64,000 nt of DNA from Scatophagus argus (GCF_020382885.2 NC_058514.1:13068249-13132248); one strand, 5' to 3'. Counted from the first letter of the stretch, positions 1 through 24,600 are shown. Notes: generated from the letters alone by a model not told the origin. Translations and numbers: made by a program.

Positions 1-1322
1 GGGGTAAAGAACATTACCACTACTTCCATGCCATGGTTGCTGATGAACCTGTACAATCTGTTTTCTTTATAACACTCAAGCATTGTGAAAACTAAAAAGA
101 AGCTGAGGAAACATGAAGGATCAATAATAGGGTCCCTGTTTGCCACAAGCAGCCAAGTATGGCTGCTTTATGGGAATCATCATACTGGACTGTTTGACCA
201 GTCAGTACCTGGATGCAGCTGCTAGTTATTGGGTAATATGATTTTATCCAGCACATCACATCAGTTTACAAAAGGCCTGGTGATCTTAATTATTGTAAAC
301 ACAAACCAGGGCTATAAAAGACACAGCGGATAATTATGAAAACCTCATGGAGCCCCGCCAGAGCCAACAACTGATCAGAAAGCAGCCATCAGCGGAAACT
401 GTATATGAGAAGCGAGGTCGCACTGTAAACAAAGACCTGCAACACAGTCATTCTGTTCCAGCTTTGGCATGTATTAATTACCTTGCTAATTAATAGCACG
501 GTTGGTGTTTACTAGTCTGTGTGCTTGAGGGGATGACTTTCATCCGAGGAAGAGCGGTAGTTTTTGTTTGCTTATTTTTTTTTTTTTTTTTAACTGTCTT
601 AGCGATAGCGAGTGGCGGTCAGATGATGGTCACATTTCCTGGTAATGCCTCTCTCCGACCCTCAGACTGGTTTTACAGTAGAGTGGCAGATGTGATAAGC
701 AGTCTTAATGATTATATTACAGCACCAGTAATATTCTATAATAATAAAATGCACATAAATCATGCAGTAGTATGCAGGCCAAATGCTAAGTTTGTTCTGT
801 GGCGTGACGCGGCATTGCTGCAAGCCTTTTAACATGAATTCCATATATGAAAGCAGTGACTGCTTATGACATTTGTCATGATGAGGTACCAGGGGGCATT
901 CTGTTGTCACTTTGGAAATCATAGTGTGGATTTTGTCTGTCTTGGAAACCCTTCTATCAGTCTCTGAACACAGTTCCGTAAAGTTGCTCACTCATATGAA
1001 TCCTCACATCTTCTGTGATCCCTGAAGCAACCTCGTTGGTTCCTCATTTTTGTCTCACTCAACGGAAACATAAGAGGAAGCAACTTTTTGAACTGGAAAG
1101 CTCCATTTATCAGTTTCTAAAATGCACCCTGTAATTGCAATGTGTGCATCTGGTCCTGTGAGAGACCGTCCCACCCTGCTGCTCAAATGAACTCATGCCA
1201 GGCAATCAGACACATAGTCACACTGAGCAAAGGGAATGCAGAGTTTTCTTCAGTCGGCTCGACACGGTCCTTCTCCGGCTCGTTAGGTACGTGGTCGTTC
1301 TTCAGGCAGAGCAGACAGAGGA
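1..1322. other. Downstream flank / probable 3' UTR of mapk11
   Basis: No coding exon was found here on either strand. The part next to the mapk11 stop codon at 1323-1325 must include its 3' UTR (minus strand), but I could not fix a poly(A) site. A 16-base T run lies near 575-590. Open frames in this stretch are short, lack flanking splice sites and match no family I recognise. Confidence 0.5.
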
Positions 1323-13273
<11,951 letters not shown>

Positions 13274-13356
13274 GTCAGGATGGCCGAGCGGTCTAAGGCG
13301 CTGCGTTCAGGTCGCAGTCTCCCCTGGAGGCGTGGGTTCGAATCCCACTTCTGACA
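13274..13356 (+). tRNA. tRNA-Leu (anticodon CAG)
   Basis: An 83-nt type II tRNA. The acceptor stem GTCAGGA pairs with TTCTGAC, leaving discriminator A. The D arm carries the A box TGGCCGAGCGG. The anticodon arm CTGCG-TTCAGGT-CGCAG puts CAG in the anticodon position, reading CTG leucine codons. A long variable arm (CCCCTGGAGGCG) follows, then the T arm GTGGGTTCGAATCCCAC, which is the B box. There is no intron and no encoded CCA. A run of T at 13361-13366 directly downstream serves as the RNA polymerase III terminator. It lies alone between the divergent mapk11 and plexin genes. Confidence 0.97.
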
Positions 13357-15563
13357 AAACTTTTTTAGTGTAGTGTCTTTCCTGTTCAATGTATATTCAA
13401 AAAAGAATTTGACTGACTGGCAGTTACTTTCTCTGGTCAAAACCCATTTATAATAAGGGACTTGTCGTTATACAATAAACTCTTACGCAGTTGTTAAAAA
13501 CTTTCAAATCATTAACGACAAGACAGTAGTTCCTACATTGTCAGTGAACGCGGCATTAGCTTGATACGGCAAAGTCATGTCTGTGCTCATATACAGGTAC
13601 ACCAGTATATTTGGTAGCTACATACTAAATCACTTGCTGATGTTCAGTGGAACAGTGCGTCGCTGAGGCCGGAATACAGGGTATGTTGCAGGGAAGACCT
13701 ATGATCCTTTGGCATGGCTGTCTATCAAGGCAGGAGGTCTATCCATTAATAAAATCATTATAGGCTATTAGGATATTATATATCATCACAGATGGAGGCA
13801 TATTTATAAATAATACTTGATTAAGTTAAGGCGGGGGATGTCACGCTTCATTTGATGTTATTGTAACGACAGTATTTCTAGAACCACTAACCACTCACTT
13901 TGTGCTGCACAAAGGATGGTTCCTCACGTTCGTAAGCATCATCTGAAGGATCGGTTCTGGCCTTGGCGGGTCAACTAAATGGAGAGCGAAAAAGGTTTCA
14001 CATTAGTTATATGACATGATCTGACTAATTAAAGTGTGGATAAAATAAATGATAGCTGCACATTTCTGTCTTTAAAACACGGTTCACTCACAGCAGGACT
14101 TATTGTCAAAATTGTTATTTACATGTAAGATATTTGTATAGCAAATGCTAAAAGTATATGTTGAAAACACAATATTATATTTTGGCTCTTGATACAAATA
14201 AATAATATTTACATATCGTTCTGACTGGATAAATACATTGCTAAAATGTTGCATATGGTTTCAGGAATTATTTTGTAGCCTTATTTTATTCAAAAACCTG
14301 AGTAACTTGAAGGAAAATGTAAATTCTATATGTTGACTGGTGTAGAGACTTCAGAGTGATCGTGTCTGATCTCCAGTTCAAGAAAGCTGTCACTACAGGA
14401 TATCTAAAATTGTGATTTTGTCACCTTTGTTGTCACGTTTAGCCACATTCACATGCAGTATCTGACGTCGTCTCCATATCGCGTGCAGTAAACAGAAATT
14501 TTATTTTTTTAAAAAATGACCCGGTCTCCATCTTTGTTCTATACTTTCAATGTTAACTCGATGATACGGATGCACCTTGAAAATTGATGTTTTTCAATCA
14601 CCACATGAATATCCTTAAATGTTCTTCCTGTCACCTCCACATTTACAAACGTTATCATCTGTTTCCGAATTTTACACTGAAATAACTCAGGTTTAATGGT
14701 TTGATGTAATAAATGCAATAAACGAAATGAATTAGCCTATTTTGTATATTATATATCATGCTTTACATCTATAAATAACTGTTATAGCGGACAGAAGCGT
14801 ATATGTGCTATAATATGTTTTACCGTAGCGCTCATCCAGCACGCAAGGCCGAAGGTCAGCAGGTGTTGCTCGCGGCGCAAACTGACGGACGCCATTTTTA
14901 GACTCTTCAATAGCTGCTTCTTGAAGATGTCCACAGTTTATAGTTTGTTTTTGTGAACTGGTCAATAATTCAGCACTTGGGCCCACAGTTGAAGAGGTCC
15001 ACCTTTCAAAGTGCGGCTCCTGTCAGCTTTCAGATGCAGAATGGAACTGTGGCCTGTGCTTTCATAAGAGCCGCTCAGCCCGTCAGCATCAGGATTCCGT
15101 ACGTGTACATTTTCTGTACAGTCGTTATTTTCACTTATTTTTACAGTGAACAAATGCCAATTTGTATAGCATTTCTGCTTGTTGTTCTTTATTATTTTCA
15201 TTATTGTATTTAATTGATAGGTTTGGTCTAAGTTTTAATATTTAAATTCGTCCTTCGTTTCATTTTATACGTTTATCTTGCTGCTTATTGCTTCCATTCT
15301 TGCTGCTTATTTATGTTGAGTTGTTTGCTGTGTGTTGTTTTTATCATATGCTTTATTTTGCACCTTTATCAGCATCTTATTTCCTTTACCACAGGGAGTT
15401 TGATTTTCGTTGAACGGCTGTGCAATGACAATAAAGGCACCCTCTGTAAAATTCTCTGTTCACTTCTGTTTTTCGTTTTGAGTGCGTTTCCGCAAGTGCA
15501 TGAACTTCGCCAACACATATCACTGCATCAATGTTCATGGTTCCACTGTAACATGTTCTATTG
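13357..15563. other. Intergenic spacer between tRNA-Leu and the first plexin copy
   Basis: About 2.2 kb without a supported gene. A short CpG-richer patch at about 14825-14905 contains GACGCCATTTTT, whose reverse complement AAAAATGGCGTC matches the YY1 core. It could mark a promoter, but no linked exon was found. The rest is AT-rich. Sequence shared with the second plexin copy begins only at 15564. Confidence 0.5.
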
Positions 15564-15678
15564 GATTTCGGTTTCCCTTGGTGCGCTTCCTCCCACTTTC
15601 AGCACTTCTCTTTTCAACAGAGGCGCATCGCGCTTTTACGCACGACTCCAGTGACTGGGGAAAGCAGAGTGAAGTGCC

Positions 15679-15699
15679 ATGGAGACCTTTAATGTATGA
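15679..15699 (+). promoter_or_regulatory. Upstream ORF overlapping the plexin start codon
   Basis: A 6-codon upstream ORF starts at ATG 15679 in a strong context (GTGCCATGG). It ends with TGA at 15697-15699, inside the sequence ATGA that also supplies the main ATG at 15696. The same arrangement is preserved in the second copy (ATG at 31290, main ATG at 31307). Such overlap is the classic geometry for leaky scanning or termination-reinitiation. An effect on plexin translation is inference. Confidence 0.6.
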
Positions 15700-18600
15700 A
15701 CCACCGCTGCAAGAAGATGATCCTGCTGCCCGGTCTGCTGCTCCTTCTCTGGGGAGAACCAAGTCGGTGCCTGGAAGAGGAGAGAGTCTTTGAATTTAAT
15801 GGGGCCCTCCGTCAGTTCGCTGTGGCCACCAACACGGTTTACATCGCCACAGAGGATGAGCTGTACCAGCTGAAACACGACCTGACTCTGATCCAGAGTC
15901 TGGCCCAGAGAGGAACCTTGAGCGCAGCATCACGAGTGGAAGACCAGAAGTTTTCCCGGGTTTCTGAAACGGATAAGTGGAACGCAACTCTCAGTGTTAA
16001 CATTTTATTGCCGTTTGTTGTGAATGAAACTCTGATCAGCTGCGGCGTGGTCGACAACGGCTGCGGTTACTGCGAGTTGTTGGACCTGAAGGACATTTCA
16101 GCTGTGCTGTACAGGGAACACATCCAGGTGGGGCCACCATGGCGCAACAGCGCGTCCGTCGGCTTCCTGGTGAGTGTGGAGAAGTCAAGTATCGAGACTT
16201 ACATTGTGGCGGCTTCACAGCATCACAGTAACCCCCCAGAGACCAGCTGTTCGTCTGGGTCAGATACAGTGAAGCTTCACAACACGAACGACAAGCAGAG
16301 AGGACTTATATTTACCCATGTTGGCGAGTTCTCTCGCGTTGCGATCAATAGTGAAGACGACATTAATGTGGAGTTTGTGGATGGTTTTCAGATTGATTTA
16401 ATCATTTATCTTTTTGCCAACCTGCCCTCAAATGACAAAAGCAACAAAGTCCGTCTTATTTGGCTTGAAGGCAAAGGCGGCAAAACCGCGACTCTTCAGT
16501 CGTTGCGGGGTGCTACTCTCAGTATCTCTGATGGCGGTAAAGACAGCAGACTCCTGGCTTCCTCGGCGATCCCCGGTGGGCCGCCGGTGCTGTGGAGCGG
16601 CGTGTTCAGTGTGGACGGAGGACAAACCAACACCGAGCTGGTACTGTTTGACATCAGCCCTGATCTCACCGGAGACAACGATGCAGATCCGGATTTCCAC
16701 AGTGTTCCTCGCTCTAACAAAGGAAAACAGACGGTGGGTCCTGATTTTGATTTCATCTTGGAAGTAAGAAAGTTTGACCTATTTGGAGATGTAAGACTAT
16801 GCTACTATACTGCAACATGTGTGACTAAAGCCAATCCTTGGCACTCACATAAAAATCCATTTTTCCACAATGTCAGTAAACTGACAAATGTTTGTTACAA
16901 ATTAATGAGATGCTCACAATGCTTGTTTGACCCAAGAATTTTAGCAATACTGATCTAAAAGTGAGAATAAAAGCGTCTGTGTTTCGCAGCCAAAGACTCT
17001 GAAGCCGAAGAAGGTGCTCTTCAAGCAGAACTACATGACCTCTGTGCTGGCAGTGAGACAGAAAGGCTGGGTGGTTTTCTTCATTGGGACAGGAGATGGG
17101 CAGCTCATTAAGGTGTGTATAAACCGTTGATTGATATGCAATCCATTTACTATTGAAAAAAATCAGATAATCAATCATTCAACAAAATTTTGCTCTGCTT
17201 ATTAAATAAAGTAACTTTAAATAAGAAATACAGAGATGTGAAAAAGTGATTTAATCATGTCAGTGAGTCACCCCAGAGTGAAAAGGTAAAAAACACGCAA
17301 TGGGATAACTAAGAGGCCTTACATGCAGCTCTATATCAGAATGAAGTCAGACTGTTTTGTGAGCTGAAGGGGCGAATTACAGTTACAGCAGTGGAGTGAC
17401 AAAAGTTTTATCTTTAACTTTTATAGTATAAAGTCACATATATATATAGTCATAGTCAAACGATATATTTTAGCAGCAAGTTTAGTTTCATTTTAATGCC
17501 GGCTGTGGTAGCGACTTGATCTCTGAGAAATGCAAAACATGAGAAATGTTACAGAGTGACCACAGTATTTTTTCTGTGGCAGGAAATAGCTGTTGAGATG
17601 TGATTAGATATGCATCCTTTTTTGTTGACGTTTCATATTCGAGGGTTAGTGGTAGATGGAGGTGTTATTTTAATTTTTCATCAACCAGCAAAATCTTCTT
17701 ATACGCAGGAATTCATTTCAAGAGATACAAGATACAAGATAGGTTTATTTGTCACACACACAATCATACATGGTACAATGTACAGTGAAATTCTTTTCAC
17801 TGCACAATTCAGAGGTTGCAAAAAGCTAAAAATAAATTTTTGGAAAAAATTTTGAAAATTCCTTCTGTCCAGGTTGGCTTCGCCTTGCAGTTTATAACAA
17901 AACACAGCAGCTCAGTCTCTGAAATATAACAAAGCTGCATTCTTGTTGTCAGCTTGCTGTGGACAAGAACTATCACACCACCTGTCCCATGGTACTCTAC
18001 AGGGCCAATGACGACCGCCGAGTGTTTCCCAAAATACACCTGGATCAAGTGGATCGTAAATATGTTTATGTGCCGTTTCAGAACCAGGTAGATGCATTGT
18101 AGATGTAAAAACTATACATGAGGATTACAACATTTTGTAAGCTATACACTTAAAAATGTTCCTGTTGGTGCTTTGTTCTAGATGAAGCGAGTGCCTGTGT
18201 CAAAGTGCAGCACATATACAAATGTGCAGCACTGTTGGTCTGCACAGGATCCATACTGTGTGTGGTGCAGCTCTACAAGAAGGTCAGGAACAGAACATCT
18301 GCAGTATAGACACCTTCAGACAATTATTTACAGTCATTAGTAATTAACTTGGTTAAAACATAATTTTGTCTTCTTAGTTGTACGTTTGAGGATGACTGCC
18401 AAGACTCCAACTGGTTGTCCATCCCTGATGACTTTCAACAGAAAATGGTCTCCTACAAACTTGTGAAGGACAGCACTGACCAGGTGCAGATTATGTACAT
18501 TTTTTTAACTGTAATCATATGTGACTGTCACTTATTTCTCTTTCAAACACTCGTATCCCTTTCTTTCACAGATCACACTTACTATCCAGACACATCTGAC

Positions 18601-21600
18601 TGTGGGCCAGGATGCGCTGTCTAACTTTGCCTGTCGATTCTTCCAAAATTCTAGGGAGCTTTGTAGGAGGGACAGCCCCCCTCCACAGTTCCCTCATTGC
18701 AAATGCATCCTTATAAATAACACACTTCCTGATGAAGGTGAGTGACTTATGATCAATAGAGCAGTCTGGTAAATCAATTACATGAAGTTCACACTGTCAC
18801 AAGAATCACATAAAAAACATATGTATTGCTGAATATTCTGACCATATATCTGGCATCCACTCTTGTTTTCATTTAACAGGCCTGCATGTCAAAGTTACGA
18901 TTGGACTTGGGATGACACAGTTGTTTAAACAACTCAAGATATCCAACTGTGCTGACATCAAGGGGCCACCAACTGCTGCCCTGTAAGTCCAAACCAAAGT
19001 AGAGAGATATGTTATAATGTAAATGATAGACAACAGAGCTGACAAATTTGAAAAAAAAAAGCTGAAACACACAGTCAGTCAGATGCATCAATGCTGAAAT
19101 TATTAGGTCGTAGAATATGTCAAATGAGCTTTGAGTGGATATTTATGGAAACTGGGGCACAAGGTATAGCACGAAATGTCATGCTTGCAGTGATCTGAAA
19201 GTCAGCCAGTTGGGAAAACAAAGCAAAACAATCATACATACAATTATAGATACAAACATTTTTGAAACATTTCGAGCCCTGCCTGTGGGCTGGAATGAAC
19301 CATCAAGAGTGAATGGAACAATGAAATATCTTTTTTTTTCCAAAACTGGCACCAAATTAATAACTTGGAAGACTTTTGTTATGGCTGAAGAATGGGTAAG
19401 AGCTGCACCCAAAACTTCAGGTAATGAGAACCTCCACTGAGAACCCAGCTGTAAGGTTCCAGATAAAAATCAATCAAGTGGGACATGCAGCAGGTGTTTG
19501 CAGCCCAGTAGGGAAAATGGATGTTAGGTAAAATCTTTAGCAGAGTGTTATTGCACCACTAACCGGAAGTTATAGTAAATTTTTTGATGATATTTAAGAA
19601 AAGTACAGTATCAGTATCTTGTTGTTTTTGTGGTGGATTGCAATCAGCAGTATGGTTTTCTCATCAGATGTCGGCAGTGTATTGAGGCTGGGTGTCTGTG
19701 GAGCAAAAACAGCTGCTCCTGGGAAGATCAAGGAGAGAGGAAGGTAATTGCCTGTTTTTCTGTATTTGTCTAACGTCGGCTCTTCCAGACTTCATACGAG
19801 CTGTACATGTATGTTGTGTCTAGCTAACGTTAACACTGTCCGTCTTCAAAATTTAAACACATTGCAAATAACTTCGCTGAGGACAGGGTGACTGATTGAG
19901 TGCAGTTTACTAGGCTGACTGTGACATCTAATTTCTATTTTTATTTCTGCATGTTAATCAAACATATCAAGCATGTACATTAGGCTGTAGTATTTAGTAG
20001 TAGCTGTTGAAATATACCTCAGATTATTTTTTTTAGTACTATTCCAGTATTTGAACTATGAATCAACTCTTAATAGTACATTTACAGTGACAAGTACACT
20101 TGTCTTCCTCTCACTTCCTTCTGCAGGACAGTGTTTGTCAAATGATGGAGTCAAGGATGAACGTTTCTGTGAGTCGATACCTCACTTCTCATACACGTTC
20201 TTCACCATTCAGTAGAGACATCAGTAAAAGGTAACATATGAAATACTGATTGTCTTTTTGTGTTTGTTTTCCTGTCAGGGACCAGAGATCTTCTCCATCT
20301 CTCCTAGTGTTGTGTCTTTCTATGGCAGAAACCATGCGGTGCTGTCTGGTCGTAACCTTCATAGTGTGACCAGAGTGAGGATCCAAGGGGATATGGACTG
20401 TAAACCACAAGAGTGAGTCTTGTTTACATGCAACTTGGATTATGCTTTTGCCATAAATGACATTTCAGAGATGGCAACTGGAAATGGAAATGTCACCAAT
20501 ATTCAGAATTGAGGTATCCTATAGTCAATACTCCATGTGCACTGTTCTTCACTAAAGCTGGAAATTGGATGTTTGATGTAAAATAAGGTTCTGCTACACA
20601 GAGATAATTCGGGAGATTTTCTGTGAGGTTATTGTGTGGGTGTTACCAGTTATGTGGTTCACACATGCTAAGATTATGAATTTCAGTTTGGTGTTACAGT
20701 AATTCAGATACCGAGAAGCTGATTTGTCGGATGTCCCATTTTTATATTCAGGAAGGCCTCAAAAGTGAAACTGGCAACTTGAAACTAAAGCTGAGTGTAC
20801 GTCTGCTTTAGGGATTGAAAATTTTAAGATAATACAGCACGCTCTCAGTTATGTTTGAATGATTTGACCAGGTTTTAACACACAAATATTTAGCTGTATG
20901 CTATGTTGGAGGTATTCTCTATGTCATTATTTATTTATTTATATTTAGATAATCTGTGTTGCAATAGCAGTACAATTATCATTCGAAGGTGTTCAGCTTA
21001 TGAGACATGATCTTGATTAGATGGTGAAACTGATGTTTAATTGTACTGAGGCAGGTTTTGCTGCTATGCTTCTTCTGCTTTTCTACATAATGTTGTTTTG
21101 ATGTTCTGTATGGCTCAGTACCCGAAAAGTGTTGAGCTCAGTAAAACTAATTGCTTTTCTCTCTGTGTCATCCTGTGTGTTGTGGTCAGATTTAATGTAT
21201 GGAGCAACACTGGTGTGAACCTGACATTTCACATCCCCCGTGCTGACAGTAAAGGTGTGGTCAAAGTGTGCGTTCTGCTTGCAGATGGTAGTTGCCATGG
21301 CAACGCTAAAATCACCTACCGGTCATCACCATCTTGCACCTACATTGCACCAAGCAGCACCTGGGCCAGGTATGACAGCATTTGCTGGCTTTTTCCCCCC
21401 TTACACAAACTTGCTAACTTTGATGGACAAAGCTTTTGTGACAATAAAACAGGACTGAGTCAACTTCTCTCTAAGAATGATTAGATGATTGTGACAATGT
21501 GAAAGGTGAAATCATTCAGATACAGCAGCTACTGTGCTGTAGAAAATGTGTCAACAAACATCACAGTTTTGGTGTCAGTTTCTCCAAATCACACGCTGTG

Positions 21601-24600
21601 GATATACATCAGTGATAAAAGATTTTTAAAATTGATTCTTTAATATTGCAGATGCTCTCAACAGCACTGGCAACACCAAAAGCAATCAAAAATGAAAACT
21701 TGAACAGGCTACTTCCTTTTGCTTACAGCAACTTAAAATCACACTTCTGCTTTTTTTTCTGTTTTTGCTCCTTAACCAAGCAAGCAACGACATGTAAGTC
21801 AAGATATTTTAAGGGTGTTGCAACAAATTAGGTGTATATAGCTCAAACATACACAGAAAAATAATCTCCAGATATTAATTTGTCACAATTATGTGTGATA
21901 AAGAGGTGACAAAGTATTCGGCAATTTTATCCTGAACATCAACACGTATCGTGGCTTGTCACGATACATTTTGGGAGAGGTTCACTGGTAGGGTGGTAAA
22001 CTTTGAAGCTTCACAGGGGCCACATGTAGGTAATATTTATATAAAACCAAATGCTTGCCCTGAATCTAATCTGTATTAACTTTTCACTCCTCTGATTGGC
22101 TGCTGCTCTGGGTCCTGCAGTGGGAAAAGGAAGATCACACTCGTGGGATCTCACCTTGAGTTTGTTGAAGGCATAATACACAGCCCCGCCTTTCAGGAAG
22201 TCAGTCTTCCCAGAAACAACAACTATCAGGTTGGTTTCTAGACATGCACAACATTCCATTATACAGTTATCTTAAATTAATTATGAAACATCATATCATG
22301 CTGCATCATGGTATAATGTAACATTGTATCACAACAAATTACACTATATTAAATCATGTGGTATCACATTGTCTCGCGTAATCTTCTAGTACTGTGTCAT
22401 GCAGCACAATGTTTCATCACATTACACTGCATAATCATCACTTGTGTACGTATGAAGCATGTCACATATTATGTCCTGCTTTTTTCTATTACATGTCACA
22501 TCATGCTTTTGTGATGCTGGAGTATGACATATTACATCATCTGGAAACACTTTTATGCCAGTTGATATTGTGTTGTATTTAACACTGAATGTTTTTTGAA
22601 TTCTCTACAGAATCTCACTTACGACACACCTGCAATGGGGACTGTTGAGAATTTTATAAGCAATGTGTTTCTGAAAGTAGCCAATGAAACGTTGATCTGC
22701 CCCATGACAATAACTTACTATCCAGAACCTGAGTTCACCAGCTTCGCAACCACAAGGACAGGAGATGATGTCCGCATCATCATACAGGTAATGCAGTTTT
22801 GTAGCACATGCAAACAAATACAGGACGAGAATACACAAGCATTTGTGAGCATTTGTTTCTATTATCACTTCAGAAAATGGCAGACAAACTGGACATGACA
22901 ATAGCCGAGTTGTCAGTGTGGGGCATTCAGGATGGAAAAAAATACCCCTGCATCATGGTAGCCAAAGAAACCAGCGATGGGACTGACTTCTTCACCTGTC
23001 GAATTCAAAACATGCCTTATGCTATGTTTCAGCAGTTAATGGTAAATCTTTTATTCAATCTAGACCGATACTATAGAGCATGACAACATAAACTTCATTG
23101 TGATTGTAGGCAGGATAAATTCTGTGTGATTTAAATTCTGTCTTTAATAGCAGTGCTGTCATTGTTTTTCCAGATTACATATGGTGACAAGACAGTTACA
23201 CTCTGGCTGCCAGGTTTATTACATCGGCTCCTTCTGATAATCCGCATTCTCTTGATACCCTTTATTCCTGTTGGTAAGTGCTGACACAAAACAGGCATAG
23301 GGTTGTCAGAATGAGCTCAAGCCTGGAGTGATATGGCAACAATATATAAGTGAGCTTGCAGAGAAAAAATGTTAAGCTGTTGAAAAGCACCTCAAAAAAT
23401 ATTATTTATTGGCAGTTTTGATCCAAAATCTCTGGTATTAGCCTTAAAAACACATTTTATGGATTAAGTTTTACTTTTCTGTCTGTTTGGTCTAAACCAT
23501 ATGCGTCTCATATGGTATGCTACGAAGCTCATTTCATATAGATCTATTATTATTGTTACTAATGGTCCGCCAATATGAATATTGATACTGATAACACACA
23601 AACTACAGATCCCATAATGCAGCGCAACTGCCGCCTTGCCTTACTATTGGCTACCTGGGAACATTCCCGCGTCAATCAAATTGAGCTCTATTTCCGTACA
23701 TACAACCGAGTCTGTTGGTTTTGTTGGGATAGCTTGCTCTTTTATTATTATTTTCAACACAACAACAACGTATCTACTTGCGCAATTAGCGCACTGCTCC
23801 CTCCTGTCGGAAAGCGGTCACGACACGCCCATTTGTGCCGCCCCGGGATCGAAAGGGTGATGTAGTGGATTGGGAAAACCGCAGTTCATTGTGGGCTTTG
23901 TAGGCAACTGAAAAGTGCGTTTACGCCGGCTACATGCATGGTGCTGCTCTTGTGTTTTGTTGTTTTGTTTCAACAAGTTAAAACGTGGTGCCAACGTGCT
24001 GTGTCGTTAACTGCCACAATCGTTCACATGATCGCTTCGGTAAAACAAACGATCGGGTGAGTTTTTTTTCTCATTTCCTACGTGCACGCAAACCCAAGGA
24101 CCTCAGATCTGTGAGCTAACGAGGAGTAGCAGCCGTGAGACGACCAAACATCACTTTCAGCACAATCACCCGACACATGTTGGTGTGTTCACATTTTCAC
24201 ACTGGTGTTGGTGGTGTTTTTCTGAAAGTAAAATGAATGGCTGCTTTTTTCTGTTTATCCGTAACATGTCATTGATATGTCAAGCACAGGAAAATCTCAT
24301 CTGCTACTTGCTCATATGGCGACAAACACCAGGCCTACACTTTTACAAAGAAAGTTAATAAAACTATCCTTGATGATGATGTAGTTCGCTAGCAATATAT
24401 GAAACTATATTCCAATTACTTTAATTGAGCCACAAGAAGTCCTTTGTGAGACCATGCCATTTATTCAAGCAATAATGTCTGAACACTTCTTATGTTAGTC
24501 TTTTCAGTTTATTACAAACATTCTTGTGAGAAAGGCCCTTTTTTTCAAGGTTTTTTGCAGCATGTTCGTGTTTTGACAAGAGATTTTAGAGATTTATATG

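Noticed and set aside
15482..15793. Overlapping plus-strand frame across the plexin 5' UTR, and minus-strand frames over exon 1
   Set aside because: These are shadows of the sema-domain exon. They recur in copy 2 only because the DNA is duplicated, and show no codon pattern of their own.
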